The position numbers were made by a program, and so were the translations under genes. Positions 1 through 8,381 of a stretch of DNA of 14,872 bases are shown here, piece after piece; the stretch's first letter is position 1, and each line of letters starts with the position of its first letter. The notes under the pieces are model-generated. The model saw only the letters and a program-made list of their open reading frames with translations, was not told the origin of the DNA and made no database searches. The stretch covers positions 1-14,872 of the forward strand of contig JAZDLC010000412.1 of the NCBI GenBank assembly GCA_043802345.1, in the 5' to 3' direction. This stretch comes from JAZDLC01 sp043802345 (GTDB lineage Bacteria; Planctomycetota; B15-G4; JADJEK01).

Positions 1-438
1 CGCTCCCATCAGCAGCGCCCCGATGTACCCGCCCAGGATCGGACCGAAGTCAACGGTTCCGGCCGCGGTGAACGCGACCGCCACCGGAATCGGGAAGGTC
101 AGCAAGAGAGCCAGGGCCAGCAGCCCGAACGAGGCGAGGAACTTGCCGAGGACGATGTTCCCCTCCTTCATCGGCATGGTCAGCAGGACTTCGATGGTCC
201 CGATCTTTCGCTCCTCGGCCCACATCTTCATGGCGACGGCCGGCGCGAACAGCAGGTAGACCCAGGGCAGGAACGAGAAGAAGCTGCGCATGTTCGCCTC
301 GCCCTGCATGAAGTAGTCGGGCACGAAGAAGAACAGCAGCCCGGTCAGCACCAGGAAGGCGAACAGGAAGATCGACGCCACCGGCGTCTTGAAGTAGGTC
401 CGGAATTCCTTTCCGGCCACGATCAGCACGTGATTCAT
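1..438 (-). CDS. ABC-2 type exporter permease, GldF-like (3' part cut by window edge)
   Basis: This is the first 146 residues of a membrane permease that would pair with the adjacent ATPase to move an unknown substrate across the inner membrane. It begins MNHVLIVAGKEFRTYFKTP, the usual start of ABC-2 permeases of the GldF/NosY type, with a short amphipathic lead and the 'KEF..YF.TP' pattern. Hydrophobic segments lie near residues 21-40, 56-70 and 102-123. The motif 'WAEERKIGTIEVLLTMP', at about residues 76-92, is the conserved cytoplasmic loop of this family ('..E....T.E.L...P'). The ATG shares its A with the TGA of the ATPase gene (TGATG), so translation is probably coupled. The family call is firm. 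The GldF label rests on similarity of pattern only, and ABC-2 permeases for antibiotics, Na+ or polysaccharide look much the same at this end. Confidence 0.85.
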   Translation of the reverse strand, partial: MNHVLIVAGKEFRTYFKTPVASIFLFAFLVLTGLLFFFVPDYFMQGEANMRSFFSFLPWVYLLFAPAVAMKMWAEERKIGTIEVLLTMPMKEGNIVLGKFLASFGLLALALLLTFPIPVAVAFTAAGTVDFGPILGGYIGALLMGA

Positions 439-1379
439 CAGCTCACCCCCCTGGTCAGTCGACTGAAGACATCCTCGAGCGATGCGCGTTCAGGCCGCAA
501 TTCCCTGAGCACCCACTGCTGGGCGACCGCCGTCTTGAACAGATCTTCGCCCAGATCCAGCCCGGCGCCGCGCACCTCGATCCTGAGGGCCCCCTCGAAC
601 TCTCCCTTGCTCTCCACCAGACTGACTCCCGGGACCTTTTGGAGCACGCTTCTCGCGGACTCGGGCGTGGCGCCCTTGATCAACAGATGGAAGCGCAGGC
701 CCTCCTTGGCGGAGGACTCGGTGACCAACCGGTCCGGATGGTCATCGGCGACCAGCTTCCCGTCGTTGATGATCAACGCGCGGGTGCAGGTCGACTGGAC
801 TTCCGGCAGGATATGGGTCGAGAGGATGATCGTCTTGGTCTCGCCGATCCTCTTGATGACGCTGCGAATCTCCTGGATCTGATTCGGGTCGAGCCCGGTT
901 GTCGGCTCGTCCAGAATCAAGAAATCCGGATCATGGAGGAGCGTCTGGGCCAGCCCGACCCGCTGCCGGAATCCCTTGGAGAGCTGACTGATCTCCTTGC
1001 GGACCACCGTTTCCAGACCACAGACATCGACCATCTCCTGGATCCGGCTACGCCGCTCCTTGCCGGAGAGGCCGCGGATCCTCGCGGTGTACTGAAGGGT
1101 GTCCAGAACGCCCAGTTCCTCGTAGAGCGGCGCCGACTCCGGGAGGTAGCCCAACCGGCGGCGGGCCTCCAGAGGCTTCTCCAGCACGTTGAAGCCAGCG
1201 ATCTCGATCTCGCCCGCGTCCGGGTCGAGGTAGGTCGTAAGCATGCGCATGGTGGTCGATTTGCCGGCACCGTTGGGTCCCAGGAAGCCGACAACCTCGC
1301 CTTCCTCCACCTCAAAAGAGATGTTGTCCACGGCAACCGTGTCACCGAATGACTTGCGAAGCCCAGAAACGCGAATCAT
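438..1379 (-). CDS. ABC-2 exporter ATP-binding protein, GldA-like
   Basis: This is the nucleotide-binding subunit of the exporter, 313 aa, about the usual 300-310 for GldA/CcmA-type ATPases. Visible motifs are Walker A GPNGAGKST (34-42), Q-loop region GYLPE (77-81), signature LSKGFRQR (133-140), Walker B FLILDEPTTGLDP (153-165) and the H-loop histidine in LSTHIL (H189). The 'LSKGFRQRVGLAQ' version of the signature is typical of ABC-2 exporters. The C-terminal ~100 residues form the accessory domain seen in this group. I chose the ATG at 1379 because GAGGAGG lies 8 nt upstream. A GTG at 1406 in the same frame would add nine residues (MTQEEEAGA) that include the coding of that Shine-Dalgarno, so it is probably not used. 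The gene leads the permease with a 1-nt overlap. The substrate is unknown. Confidence 0.93.
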   Translation of the reverse strand: MIRVSGLRKSFGDTVAVDNISFEVEEGEVVGFLGPNGAGKSTTMRMLTTYLDPDAGEIEIAGFNVLEKPLEARRRLGYLPESAPLYEELGVLDTLQYTARIRGLSGKERRSRIQEMVDVCGLETVVRKEISQLSKGFRQRVGLAQTLLHDPDFLILDEPTTGLDPNQIQEIRSVIKRIGETKTIILSTHILPEVQSTCTRALIINDGKLVADDHPDRLVTESSAKEGLRFHLLIKGATPESARSVLQKVPGVSLVESKGEFEGALRIEVRGAGLDLGEDLFKTAVAQQWVLRELRPERASLEDVFSRLTRGVS

Positions 1380-1466
1380 CGCGCCAGCCTCCTCTTCTTG
1401 TGTCACCCTCGTACAGCGACCGGCCGCTACGCCGGGCCGGTCTGCGGATGGGGCATAAGCCTGCTA

Positions 1467-1495
1467 GGAATACGGTTCGGGCATTCCCCGGTCAA
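1467..1495 (-). promoter_or_regulatory. possible sigma-70 promoter of the ABC exporter genes
   Basis: Read on the minus strand, TTGACC (1495-1490) and TATTCC (1472-1467) are 17 nt apart. The -35 is good and the -10 matches only in TAT. Transcription would start near 1460, leaving a leader of about 80 nt before the ATPase ATG. This is a pattern match only. Confidence 0.35.
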
Positions 1496-1589
1496 GCCCC
1501 GAGCAGTCGCGTCGGGGTTACCAGACGCCTGCGGTACGCGACTCACCAACTTCTGTTGACGGGAATCTGGCCCCTTTTTCCGCTGGATT

Positions 1590-1829
1590 CCTGGAACACG
1601 CTCCGGACCGGATCCGTCTGACGGAGTGGCTGGTTCGGGGAACTCCGAGGCCTTCGGGCCGTGATGGGTTCCAACGGAGCTTCCTGGATCGTATTAGCTA
1701 CCAAGGTCGGCCTGAAGAAGGACGTAATGCGCCGACCCCGCCCTTCCCCAACATCTCCTATGTAAACGGGGTTGGCTTCCTTGGTGATTCTCGCACGACG
1801 GCCGCCCGGCAGCGGCCGTCGTTTTTTTA
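1590..1829 (+). ncRNA. candidate structured non-coding RNA ending in an intrinsic terminator
   Basis: The 447-nt gap between two minus-strand genes ends in a strong plus-strand terminator, yet no plus-strand gene precedes it. The stretch before the terminator folds well by eye. There is a small hairpin at 1613-1617/1621-1625. A 9-bp stem at 1639-1647/1675-1684 has one bulged C and encloses a GGCC-TTCG-GGCC hairpin (1649-1660). A helix ACCAAGG/CCTTGGT (1700-1706/1779-1785) encloses two hairpins, 1707-1711/1731-1735 and 1748-1752/1771-1775, giving a three-way junction. A TTGACG box at 1556-1561 could be a -35, but the matching -10 (near 1579) is poor, so the 5' end given here is a guess. I looked for the signature sequences of tmRNA, SRP RNA and RNase P and did not find them. 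6S RNA cannot be excluded because its sequence is poorly conserved. An untranslated regulatory RNA is the best reading. Confidence 0.45.
1795..1828 (+). terminator. intrinsic terminator, plus-strand direction
   Basis: A perfect 11-bp stem ACGACGGCCGC / GCGGCCGTCGT (1795-1805 and 1812-1822) closes a 6-nt loop and runs into seven T (1822-1828). On the minus strand no T-run follows the hairpin, so it acts for plus-strand transcripts. The T-run overlaps the stop codon of the convergent GGDEF gene. The same hairpin may also protect the 3' end of that mRNA. Confidence 0.85.
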
Positions 1830-2378
1830 TCGCGGCGCCCGTTCCGCCTCCGGGGCATCCTGGTTGGAGCGGTGAATCAGGATCCCGTTCCCTCCCCGCT
1901 GAGCCACGGTGTCCAGGGCGGCCTCGGCGTTCTTGATGATCGAATCGAAGAACAGCGTATTGCGGTCCTTGTAGGTTGAGATCCCCACCGAGAGAGAGAC
2001 CTGCACCGGCCGCTCATCGATGTCAATGGAGAACTCGCGCAGCCGGTCTCGCACCCGTGCCATCAGGGTCTCGACTCCCTCCGCGTCGGTGTGCGGGAGG
2101 ATCAGCACCATGCGCTCGCCCATCTTCCCCAGGAAGTCGGACGAACGCGAGAGTTGGTGGACGACACTGACCACCATCTCCTCGATCCGGTCGCGCACCT
2201 TGTAGCCGTACAGGTCCTTGAGGTTCTCGATCCGATCGATCTGGAACAGGGCGCAGGTGAGCGGGTACGAGTAGCGACGCGCCCGACTGAATTCGATCTT
2301 CAACAGGTGGAGAATCTGTGCATAACTGAACAGCCCTGCTTCCGACGCGAAGGACTCCACTGAATCTTGATCTGACAT
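1827..2378 (-). CDS. degenerate GGDEF-domain protein, predicted c-di-GMP receptor
   Basis: This 183-aa protein is little more than one GGDEF-fold domain (about 17-170), with no sensor domain and no membrane segment. The active site has decayed. The first metal-binding Asp of 'DxDxFK' is Gln46 (QIDRIENLK), the nucleotide-binding Asn is Lys54, and the GGDEF signature is replaced by G-E-R-M at 87-90. It should therefore not make c-di-GMP. R78-S-S-D81 lies exactly five residues before that signature, the position of the RxxD inhibitory site that binds c-di-GMP in real cyclases and in degenerate receptors such as PelD and PopA. I therefore infer a cytoplasmic c-di-GMP-binding effector. The ATG at 2378 is preferred because GAGGTG sits 6 nt upstream. 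The GTG at 2387 would overlap that site. The partner protein is not evident. The nearest candidate is the GspF-like gene across the intergenic region. Confidence 0.8.
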   Translation of the reverse strand: MSDQDSVESFASEAGLFSYAQILHLLKIEFSRARRYSYPLTCALFQIDRIENLKDLYGYKVRDRIEEMVVSVVHQLSRSSDFLGKMGERMVLILPHTDAEGVETLMARVRDRLREFSIDIDERPVQVSLSVGISTYKDRNTLFFDSIIKNAEAALDTVAQRGGNGILIHRSNQDAPEAERAPR

Positions 2379-2437
2379 CGGATGCACCTCGCGGGCTCGT
2401 TCAACAGCTCGGGTCTGTGATCAGGTAAGCTACCATT

Positions 2438-2466
2438 AGCCGTTTCGGAAGATAAGGGAAACGGCT
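2438..2466. repeat. 9-bp perfect inverted repeat in the GGDEF leader
   Basis: AGCCGTTTC (2438-2446) and GAAACGGCT (2458-2466) are perfect inverted copies around an 11-nt loop. No T-run follows on either strand. It lies 60 nt upstream of the GGDEF start, so it could be a leader hairpin in that mRNA or an operator for a dimeric regulator. Confidence 0.5.
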
Positions 2467-2521
2467 GAAGCTCACGCTCTCCGTTCTTGGAGAAGATCGG
2501 TGTCGAGACGCGTGCTCATGC

Positions 2522-2552
2522 AAAAAATTTTCCCCCTTGCGGGGGAAAATTT
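2522..2552 (-). terminator. intrinsic terminator, minus-strand direction, without an upstream gene
   Basis: A 12-bp perfect stem AAATTTTCCCCC / GGGGGAAAATTT (2525-2536, 2541-2552) has a 4-nt loop. Read on the minus strand the loop is GCAA, a stable GNRA tetraloop, and the stem runs into six U (complement of 2522-2527). No minus-strand gene lies between it and the plus-strand start at 2778. It therefore ends either a short untranslated RNA or a leader, acting as an attenuator 144 nt before the GGDEF gene. Confidence 0.75.
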
Positions 2553-2671
2553 AGTTCCACATCCATCGGGCGATCGGCCAGAGATGGCGGTTGGGGAGGG
2601 GAAGGGCTCCAACCGACCACTCGCGGTTGCGGAAGTTACTGTCTCGTTTTCCGTCTCGCTGGTGGCGAGGT

Positions 2672-2699
2672 TTGCCAGCCGGTGAGTTGAGAATATGGT
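2672..2699 (+). promoter_or_regulatory. probable sigma-70 promoter of the GspF-like gene
   Basis: TTGCCA (2672-2677, five of six to consensus) and TATGGT (2694-2699, four of six) are separated by 16 nt. Transcription would start near 2706, giving a ~72-nt leader. This is a pattern match in an otherwise GC-rich region. Confidence 0.5.
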
Positions 2700-2777
2700 A
2701 TCACACGCTCCCGGCGGATGCCGGCCGGATAAATGCAAAAAACTGGACTCTCCCTAAGACATTAAGAAGACTCGACT

Positions 2778-3746
2778 TTGAACGAGAGAAAAAGGGCAAA
2801 TCTGTACCGCTCGGTCGCGAGGATGCTCGCTGCGGGCCTCCCTCCAGCCCAGCTTCACGAGCTGCTCGGTGCGGGTTTCGAGCACTCCCGCAACAGCTGG
2901 ATGCGAAGAGCAGTGAGCCTTTTGCGAGCCGGGTCGCAGGCGAGCCTGCCGCTCTCCGAAGCGATGGCGGCAGGCCCGGCGGATCTCTTTCCTCTTCACC
3001 ACCGCTCGGCGGTACGGGCCGCCGAAATCAGCGGACAGGTTCCTCGAGTCCTGAACGCGCTCGCGGATGACGAAGAGAGAAAGCATGGCGCCCGCGTCGA
3101 ACTGATCCGGCGCTCGATCTACCCGATCATCCTGCTGCAGGTCGCGGTCATCGGACCGAACGCCGGCCTCGCCTTCACCGATCCGTCCGGCTTCGTGCTG
3201 CATATCATGACGCTGCTCTTGCCGATCGATCTCGCCCTCTTCCTGGCCGCCCACATCCTCCTCTCCTCGAGGCCGGGCCCAGTGGATGACTACGTGTCCC
3301 TGCGTCTTCCCCTGCTGAGGGAATTCTCCCTGAACCGGGACTACGGCATCTTCTTCAGCGCCATGGGAAACCTCTACGAAGCGGGCGTCGCTCTTCCGGC
3401 GGCCGCTGACGAAGCGCTCCCCGCGGTCCGGAATCGCCGGCTTCGCGACCAGCTCGGGGTGGCGCTGACCCCACTCAGGGAACACGGTCCCCTGAGCGCG
3501 GCAGTCCCTTCCTTCCCCCACCTCGACGATCTGGTCGCCAGCACCCTCATCACCTCGGAACCTTCCGGGGAACTCGGCTCCGGCCTGAAGCGCGCGGCCG
3601 CGCAATGCGAAGAGAACGAGAACCTCGCCCGCGACCGCCTGATCCGGGTGGCGATCGGCGTGCTGCTCACCTTCGCGTTCCTGTACGCCGCCGTCCGGAT
3701 CCTGGCGTTCTGGAGCGGGTACTTCGACATGCTGCGGAGCATTTGA
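2778..3746 (+). CDS. GspF/PilC-fold inner-membrane protein, stand-alone
   Basis: This 322-aa protein carries two copies of the type II secretion F domain, at about residues 9-115 and 185-290. Family proteins form the inner-membrane platform of type II secretion or type IV pilus machines. The first repeat opens YRSVARMLAAGLPPAQ and the second YGIFFSAMGNLYEAGVALPAA, both the usual 'L..lL.aGv.l..al' pattern. Hydrophobic spans lie near 113-130, 138-158 and 291-310. It is shorter than typical GspF/PilC (~400 aa) because the N-terminal cytoplasmic lead is missing. The start must be TTG at 2778: an in-frame TAA lies at 2763 and the next ATG (2823) would cut into the first domain. Only a weak AAGAAG precedes it. 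No GspE/PilB ATPase, pilin or secretin is next to it, so its machine must be elsewhere or its role is different. Confidence 0.85.
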   Translation: MNERKRANLYRSVARMLAAGLPPAQLHELLGAGFEHSRNSWMRRAVSLLRAGSQASLPLSEAMAAGPADLFPLHHRSAVRAAEISGQVPRVLNALADDEERKHGARVELIRRSIYPIILLQVAVIGPNAGLAFTDPSGFVLHIMTLLLPIDLALFLAAHILLSSRPGPVDDYVSLRLPLLREFSLNRDYGIFFSAMGNLYEAGVALPAAADEALPAVRNRRLRDQLGVALTPLREHGPLSAAVPSFPHLDDLVASTLITSEPSGELGSGLKRAAAQCEENENLARDRLIRVAIGVLLTFAFLYAAVRILAFWSGYFDMLRSI

Positions 3747-3773
3747 GGGGACGGAGGGAAAGCGGGGAGCTTC

Positions 3774-3883
3774 ACCACAGAGGGCACAGAGGGGAAGATG
3801 GAGAAGGATCCGCTCACAGGCAAGATGGCCGGGCCGCACGACGGGATCCCCTTCAAGCTCTGCCCCTCTGTACTCTCTGTGGT
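3774..3883. repeat. REP/MITE-like palindromic element
   Basis: Two 21-nt arms, 3774-3794 and 3863-3883, are inverted copies with two mismatches. The core is ACCACAGAGGGCACAGAG against its complement CTCTGTACTCTCTGTGGT. The 68-nt interior has a further nested inverted pair around GGATCC. It sits between convergent genes, with no T-run. The ACCACAGAGG...CACAGAG family is a common dispersed palindrome in environmental GC-rich genomes, often moved by REP-associated Y1 transposases (from memory; copy number cannot be seen here). Confidence 0.75.
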
Positions 3884-3947
3884 AAGAATGGAGGATTCGA
3901 GCCAGGGACGGGGCTGGGACACCGGAGAAGAGCCTGGAAGCCGCCCC

Positions 3948-5213
3948 TCAGGGCTCCTCCTCATCCAGCTCCATCAGGATGCGATGGAAGCGTTCGTCGT
4001 CCCGGAGTGACTTGAGGTCCCCGTCACGCATGGCCCAGCCGCTGTCCTTGTAGCCGGTCTTCACGGCCAACTTAAGCTCTTCGAGCGCCTCTTCCTTGCG
4101 GCCCTGCAGCGCGCGAATGCAGGCCAGGTTGTAGTGCGCGGTGCGGGCGGAGGAGACCACCTCGTCCTGGTCGATGACGACCCGGTAATGGAGTTCCGCC
4201 TTGACGTACTCGTCCAGTTGCTGGTGGTGGTAGCCGATTTCAAAGTAGTACCCCATGGCCTGGTCCAGGACCAACCGGTACTGCTGCTCCTCCCCGGCCT
4301 CGCGAAGGATCTCCGCCTCCTGGAGGTTCCGGCTGGCCAGCATTCTGAGCTTCCCGATCTTCTCGTTGATCGGCCCCGCCACGCCGGCCTTGGCCAGCGA
4401 GTAGCGGACATACTGGCTCAGGCTCGCCCTGAGGTACGAACGCATGGAATCCTCGTCAGCCCGAAACCACCGCCTCGCCCGGGCCAGATCGCTCGCTTCG
4501 CTCCCCGCGTCGATGATCAGCGGGCCAAGCTGAACCGCCAGGTCCGAATGGGCCGCCTCGTGCAACGCCATGGTCGCCAGCGCGCGAATGACGAAATGCG
4601 GTTTCGGGTCCCACGCCAGACGCAGGATGCGCCAGTAGGCCGACCCGTCGAGGGCATGCAATGCGGCGAACTGGCCGTCGAAGAAGCCCGGGATCCGCCC
4701 CTCGTGCATCACCTGCTCCAGCAACACCACCAGACGGGCGTCGAAGACGTCCCCCAGGAACCCGGCTCGAATCCGGCCCGCGGACAGTTCTTCCCTCAGG
4801 AGTTCCACCAGTGGTCCGTCCCGGGCGGCGGCATGCATCATGTCCATCAGCACGGATGGATCGCGCTCCTCGCGCAGCGCCTCGACGAACATCCGCCGGT
4901 CGCCGTCCGCCCCGTGCCCCGCTTCGAACCGACTCAGCATCCAGCGGACACACGCCCTCCGGACCTTCGGCAAGTTCGACGACAGCAGCACCTCCACCAC
5001 CTGTCTGCCGTCCGCGGGCACCAGGTGGACGAGACGCTGCTCCGCCTCGCGCCGCACCACGTAGAAGGGGGAGGCCAGATCACGCCACTCGGACGTGGTT
5101 CTCTCCAGTTGCTCCCGGGTTGGCCTTCGGCCATGCTCCTCTTCGCCGGCCAGCAGGGGGGAAAGGGCCAGGAAGACCGGCGCAAGCAGGACAGCTCTGT
5201 TCCTTTTCGGCAT
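3948..5213 (-). CDS. exported helical-repeat protein with C-terminal TPR 'end-of-group' motif, function unknown
   Basis: The protein is 421 aa. The N-terminus (MPKRNRAVLLAPVFLALSPL, then LAGEEE) is a signal peptide with basic, hydrophobic and small-residue parts and no lipobox, so the protein is probably periplasmic. Residues ~30-240 are helical and HEAT-like ('REAEQRLVHLVPADG', 'RRACVRWMLSRFEAG'). The C-terminal third holds TPR-type helices ending in YNLACIRALQGRKEEALEEL, then a W-x-x-x-D-x-D-L-x-x-L-R-D-D-x-R-F tail. That is the usual ending of many TPR proteins. I chose ATG 5213; a GTG at 5225 in frame is also possible and neither has a strong ribosome site. It lies ~110 nt after the preceding exported protein and probably shares its transcript. 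It likely scaffolds protein contacts, but no function can be assigned. Confidence 0.75.
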   Translation of the reverse strand: MPKRNRAVLLAPVFLALSPLLAGEEEHGRRPTREQLERTTSEWRDLASPFYVVRREAEQRLVHLVPADGRQVVEVLLSSNLPKVRRACVRWMLSRFEAGHGADGDRRMFVEALREERDPSVLMDMMHAAARDGPLVELLREELSAGRIRAGFLGDVFDARLVVLLEQVMHEGRIPGFFDGQFAALHALDGSAYWRILRLAWDPKPHFVIRALATMALHEAAHSDLAVQLGPLIIDAGSEASDLARARRWFRADEDSMRSYLRASLSQYVRYSLAKAGVAGPINEKIGKLRMLASRNLQEAEILREAGEEQQYRLVLDQAMGYYFEIGYHHQQLDEYVKAELHYRVVIDQDEVVSSARTAHYNLACIRALQGRKEEALEELKLAVKTGYKDSGWAMRDGDLKSLRDDERFHRILMELDEEEP

Positions 5214-5325
5214 CTTCACCAGCACGGCCTCGCCGTCACTCGCGCCCTGTCGTGGCCGTCATGACCTCGGGTCCTTGGGTACACAATAGCCAGTGTATCG
5301 GCACCTGCCGGCGGTTTCGCGAGGG

Positions 5326-6468
5326 TCAGCGCGGAGAACCGCTCTCGCCGACCATGAGACGGCCGGCCGGGGAGCGGTCCCGAAGGCCCGCCCCGAGCAC
5401 CAGTTGCTCCTCCACGAGATGCCTGCCGGTCGCCTGCCACCAGCTCACAAACCGGACCGGATCGCCGCCGAAGAGGTGTCCGGTCAGCAGTTGGAGCGCC
5501 GCTACGGCGCAGCGACGCCTCATCGGTTCCAGGGAGGGAGCCGCCCGCGCCAGCATGCCGATCCCCTCCGCGAGATCTTCTGGCCTCAGACCCATTGCCG
5601 CGACGAAAAGCGTCTCCGGCCGATCCAGCGCCTCGCCTTCAAGGCAGGTCCGAAGCAGCTCGACCCCCCCCTCCGCCCGCTGGATCTGGCTCGCCTGGAA
5701 CACCCGCGCAGTGGCACTCTGGAACTCCAACGGATCGTAGCGACGATCTCCTCCCTCGGCGACCACGGCAATCGGCCTGTAGATGGCTCCGATCTGGATC
5801 ACCCGGTAGAGGGAGCGCCCTCCGTCCTCGAGCGGAACCTGCGCCGTGATCCGGGCGGTGCCGCCCGGTCCCAGGATCAGGTCCTCCTCGAGGGGGACTT
5901 CCATCAGCCTCTCGCTTCCCCAACGGGAACCCAGGCCATCCGCGTCCTGCGTCTTGAGCTTCAGGAAGAGGACCGATTCCTCTGCCATGCCGAAGGTCAG
6001 CGCGCCAAGGAGCGACCGGTAGCGCGCGGGCAGGGTGAGCTGCTCGGCGCCCAGGTTCGTAATCCTCAGCTGGACCTCGGCCGCCTCTCCAAACGCGTAC
6101 CGGTCCCGGTCCAGCACCAGGCTGAAATGCAGGGGATGCTGCTGGTAGAACCGGTCCCTGCGGATCTGGTAGCCGAGCCGCTGGAGCTCGCGGCGAATCG
6201 CTTCCGGCGGCCAGTCCTCGAGCGACTCCGCGATGGCGTCCTGGGCCTCCTGCTCCCGGCCGCTCGAGAGAAGCTTGTGAATCGCCTCGATCCTGCGCTC
6301 GAATTCGGTGCTGGAGATGGCGGGACGCCGCTCCTCCGCCGGCGCCATCGTGCTCTCCTGAGCGCACGCCGGCATCAGCAGCAGGATGGGCAGCCACCGA
6401 ACGGCCCGGGCCGGAATTCCGCTCAGGGGTGAGCGCGTCCTCCAACCCGGGCGTCGTTCGCGCCTCAC
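5326..6468 (-). CDS. exported protein (possible lipoprotein) with a central Ig-like segment, function unknown
   Basis: The protein is 380 aa. After a basic lead (residues 1-23) comes WLPILLLMPACAQ, a hydrophobic core followed by a Cys that would be a weak lipobox (MPAC), so it is either a lipoprotein or a cleaved periplasmic protein. Residues ~110-150 (HFSLVLDRDRYAFGEAAEVQ then LRITNLGAEQLTLP) have the 'Y..GE.v.v.l...N.g...l' pattern of BsuPI/Ig-like beta sandwiches. The rest is helical with no motif I recognise. The GTG start directly follows the rpsA stop (TGA GTG), so it is probably translated by re-initiation. An ATG at 6472 overlapping that stop opens a different frame of low-complexity residues that I reject. 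Its place behind rpsA suggests co-transcription, not a ribosomal role. Confidence 0.75.
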   Translation of the reverse strand: MRRERRPGWRTRSPLSGIPARAVRWLPILLLMPACAQESTMAPAEERRPAISSTEFERRIEAIHKLLSSGREQEAQDAIAESLEDWPPEAIRRELQRLGYQIRRDRFYQQHPLHFSLVLDRDRYAFGEAAEVQLRITNLGAEQLTLPARYRSLLGALTFGMAEESVLFLKLKTQDADGLGSRWGSERLMEVPLEEDLILGPGGTARITAQVPLEDGGRSLYRVIQIGAIYRPIAVVAEGGDRRYDPLEFQSATARVFQASQIQRAEGGVELLRTCLEGEALDRPETLFVAAMGLRPEDLAEGIGMLARAAPSLEPMRRRCAVAALQLLTGHLFGGDPVRFVSWWQATGRHLVEEQLVLGAGLRDRSPAGRLMVGESGSPR

Positions 6469-8313
<1,845 letters not shown>

Positions 8314-8381
8314 GAATTTGTTCCTTCACGGACCGAACGCGGCCCGCGACCCCGGCGATTCGGCCGGAGGGCGATCAGGGT

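Larger units (their letters stand above)
2379..2777. other. 398-nt intergenic region between divergent genes, rich in hairpins
   Basis: This stretch separates the GGDEF gene (minus) from the GspF-like gene (plus). It holds a 9-bp inverted repeat (2438-2466), a minus-strand intrinsic terminator (2522-2552) and a plausible plus-strand promoter (2672-2699). An 88-codon minus-strand frame at 2472-2738 crosses the terminator hairpin and shows no family features, so I do not call it. Between 2553 and 2671 I see no gene. Confidence 0.6.

Noticed and set aside
1590..1829. tmRNA, SRP RNA or RNase P RNA
   Set aside because: None of the signature sequences of these RNAs is present (no tRNA-like end with GGTTC, no GGAAGGA-type SRP loop, no GAGGAAAGTCC block).
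2590..2692. GGCAAACC on the minus strand followed by a short hairpin, resembling the start of a GEMM (c-di-GMP-I) riboswitch upstream of the GGDEF gene
   Set aside because: The GNRA loop and the downstream GGGACGCAAAGC block are not there, and the same bases form the -35 region of the GspF-like gene on the other strand. A covariance search would settle it.
2472..2738. 88-codon minus-strand frame
   Set aside because: Passes through the terminator hairpin, has no ribosome site and no recognisable feature.
4134..5264. 376-codon open frame on the plus strand
   Set aside because: Antisense of the exported TPR protein, with the composition of a shadow frame.
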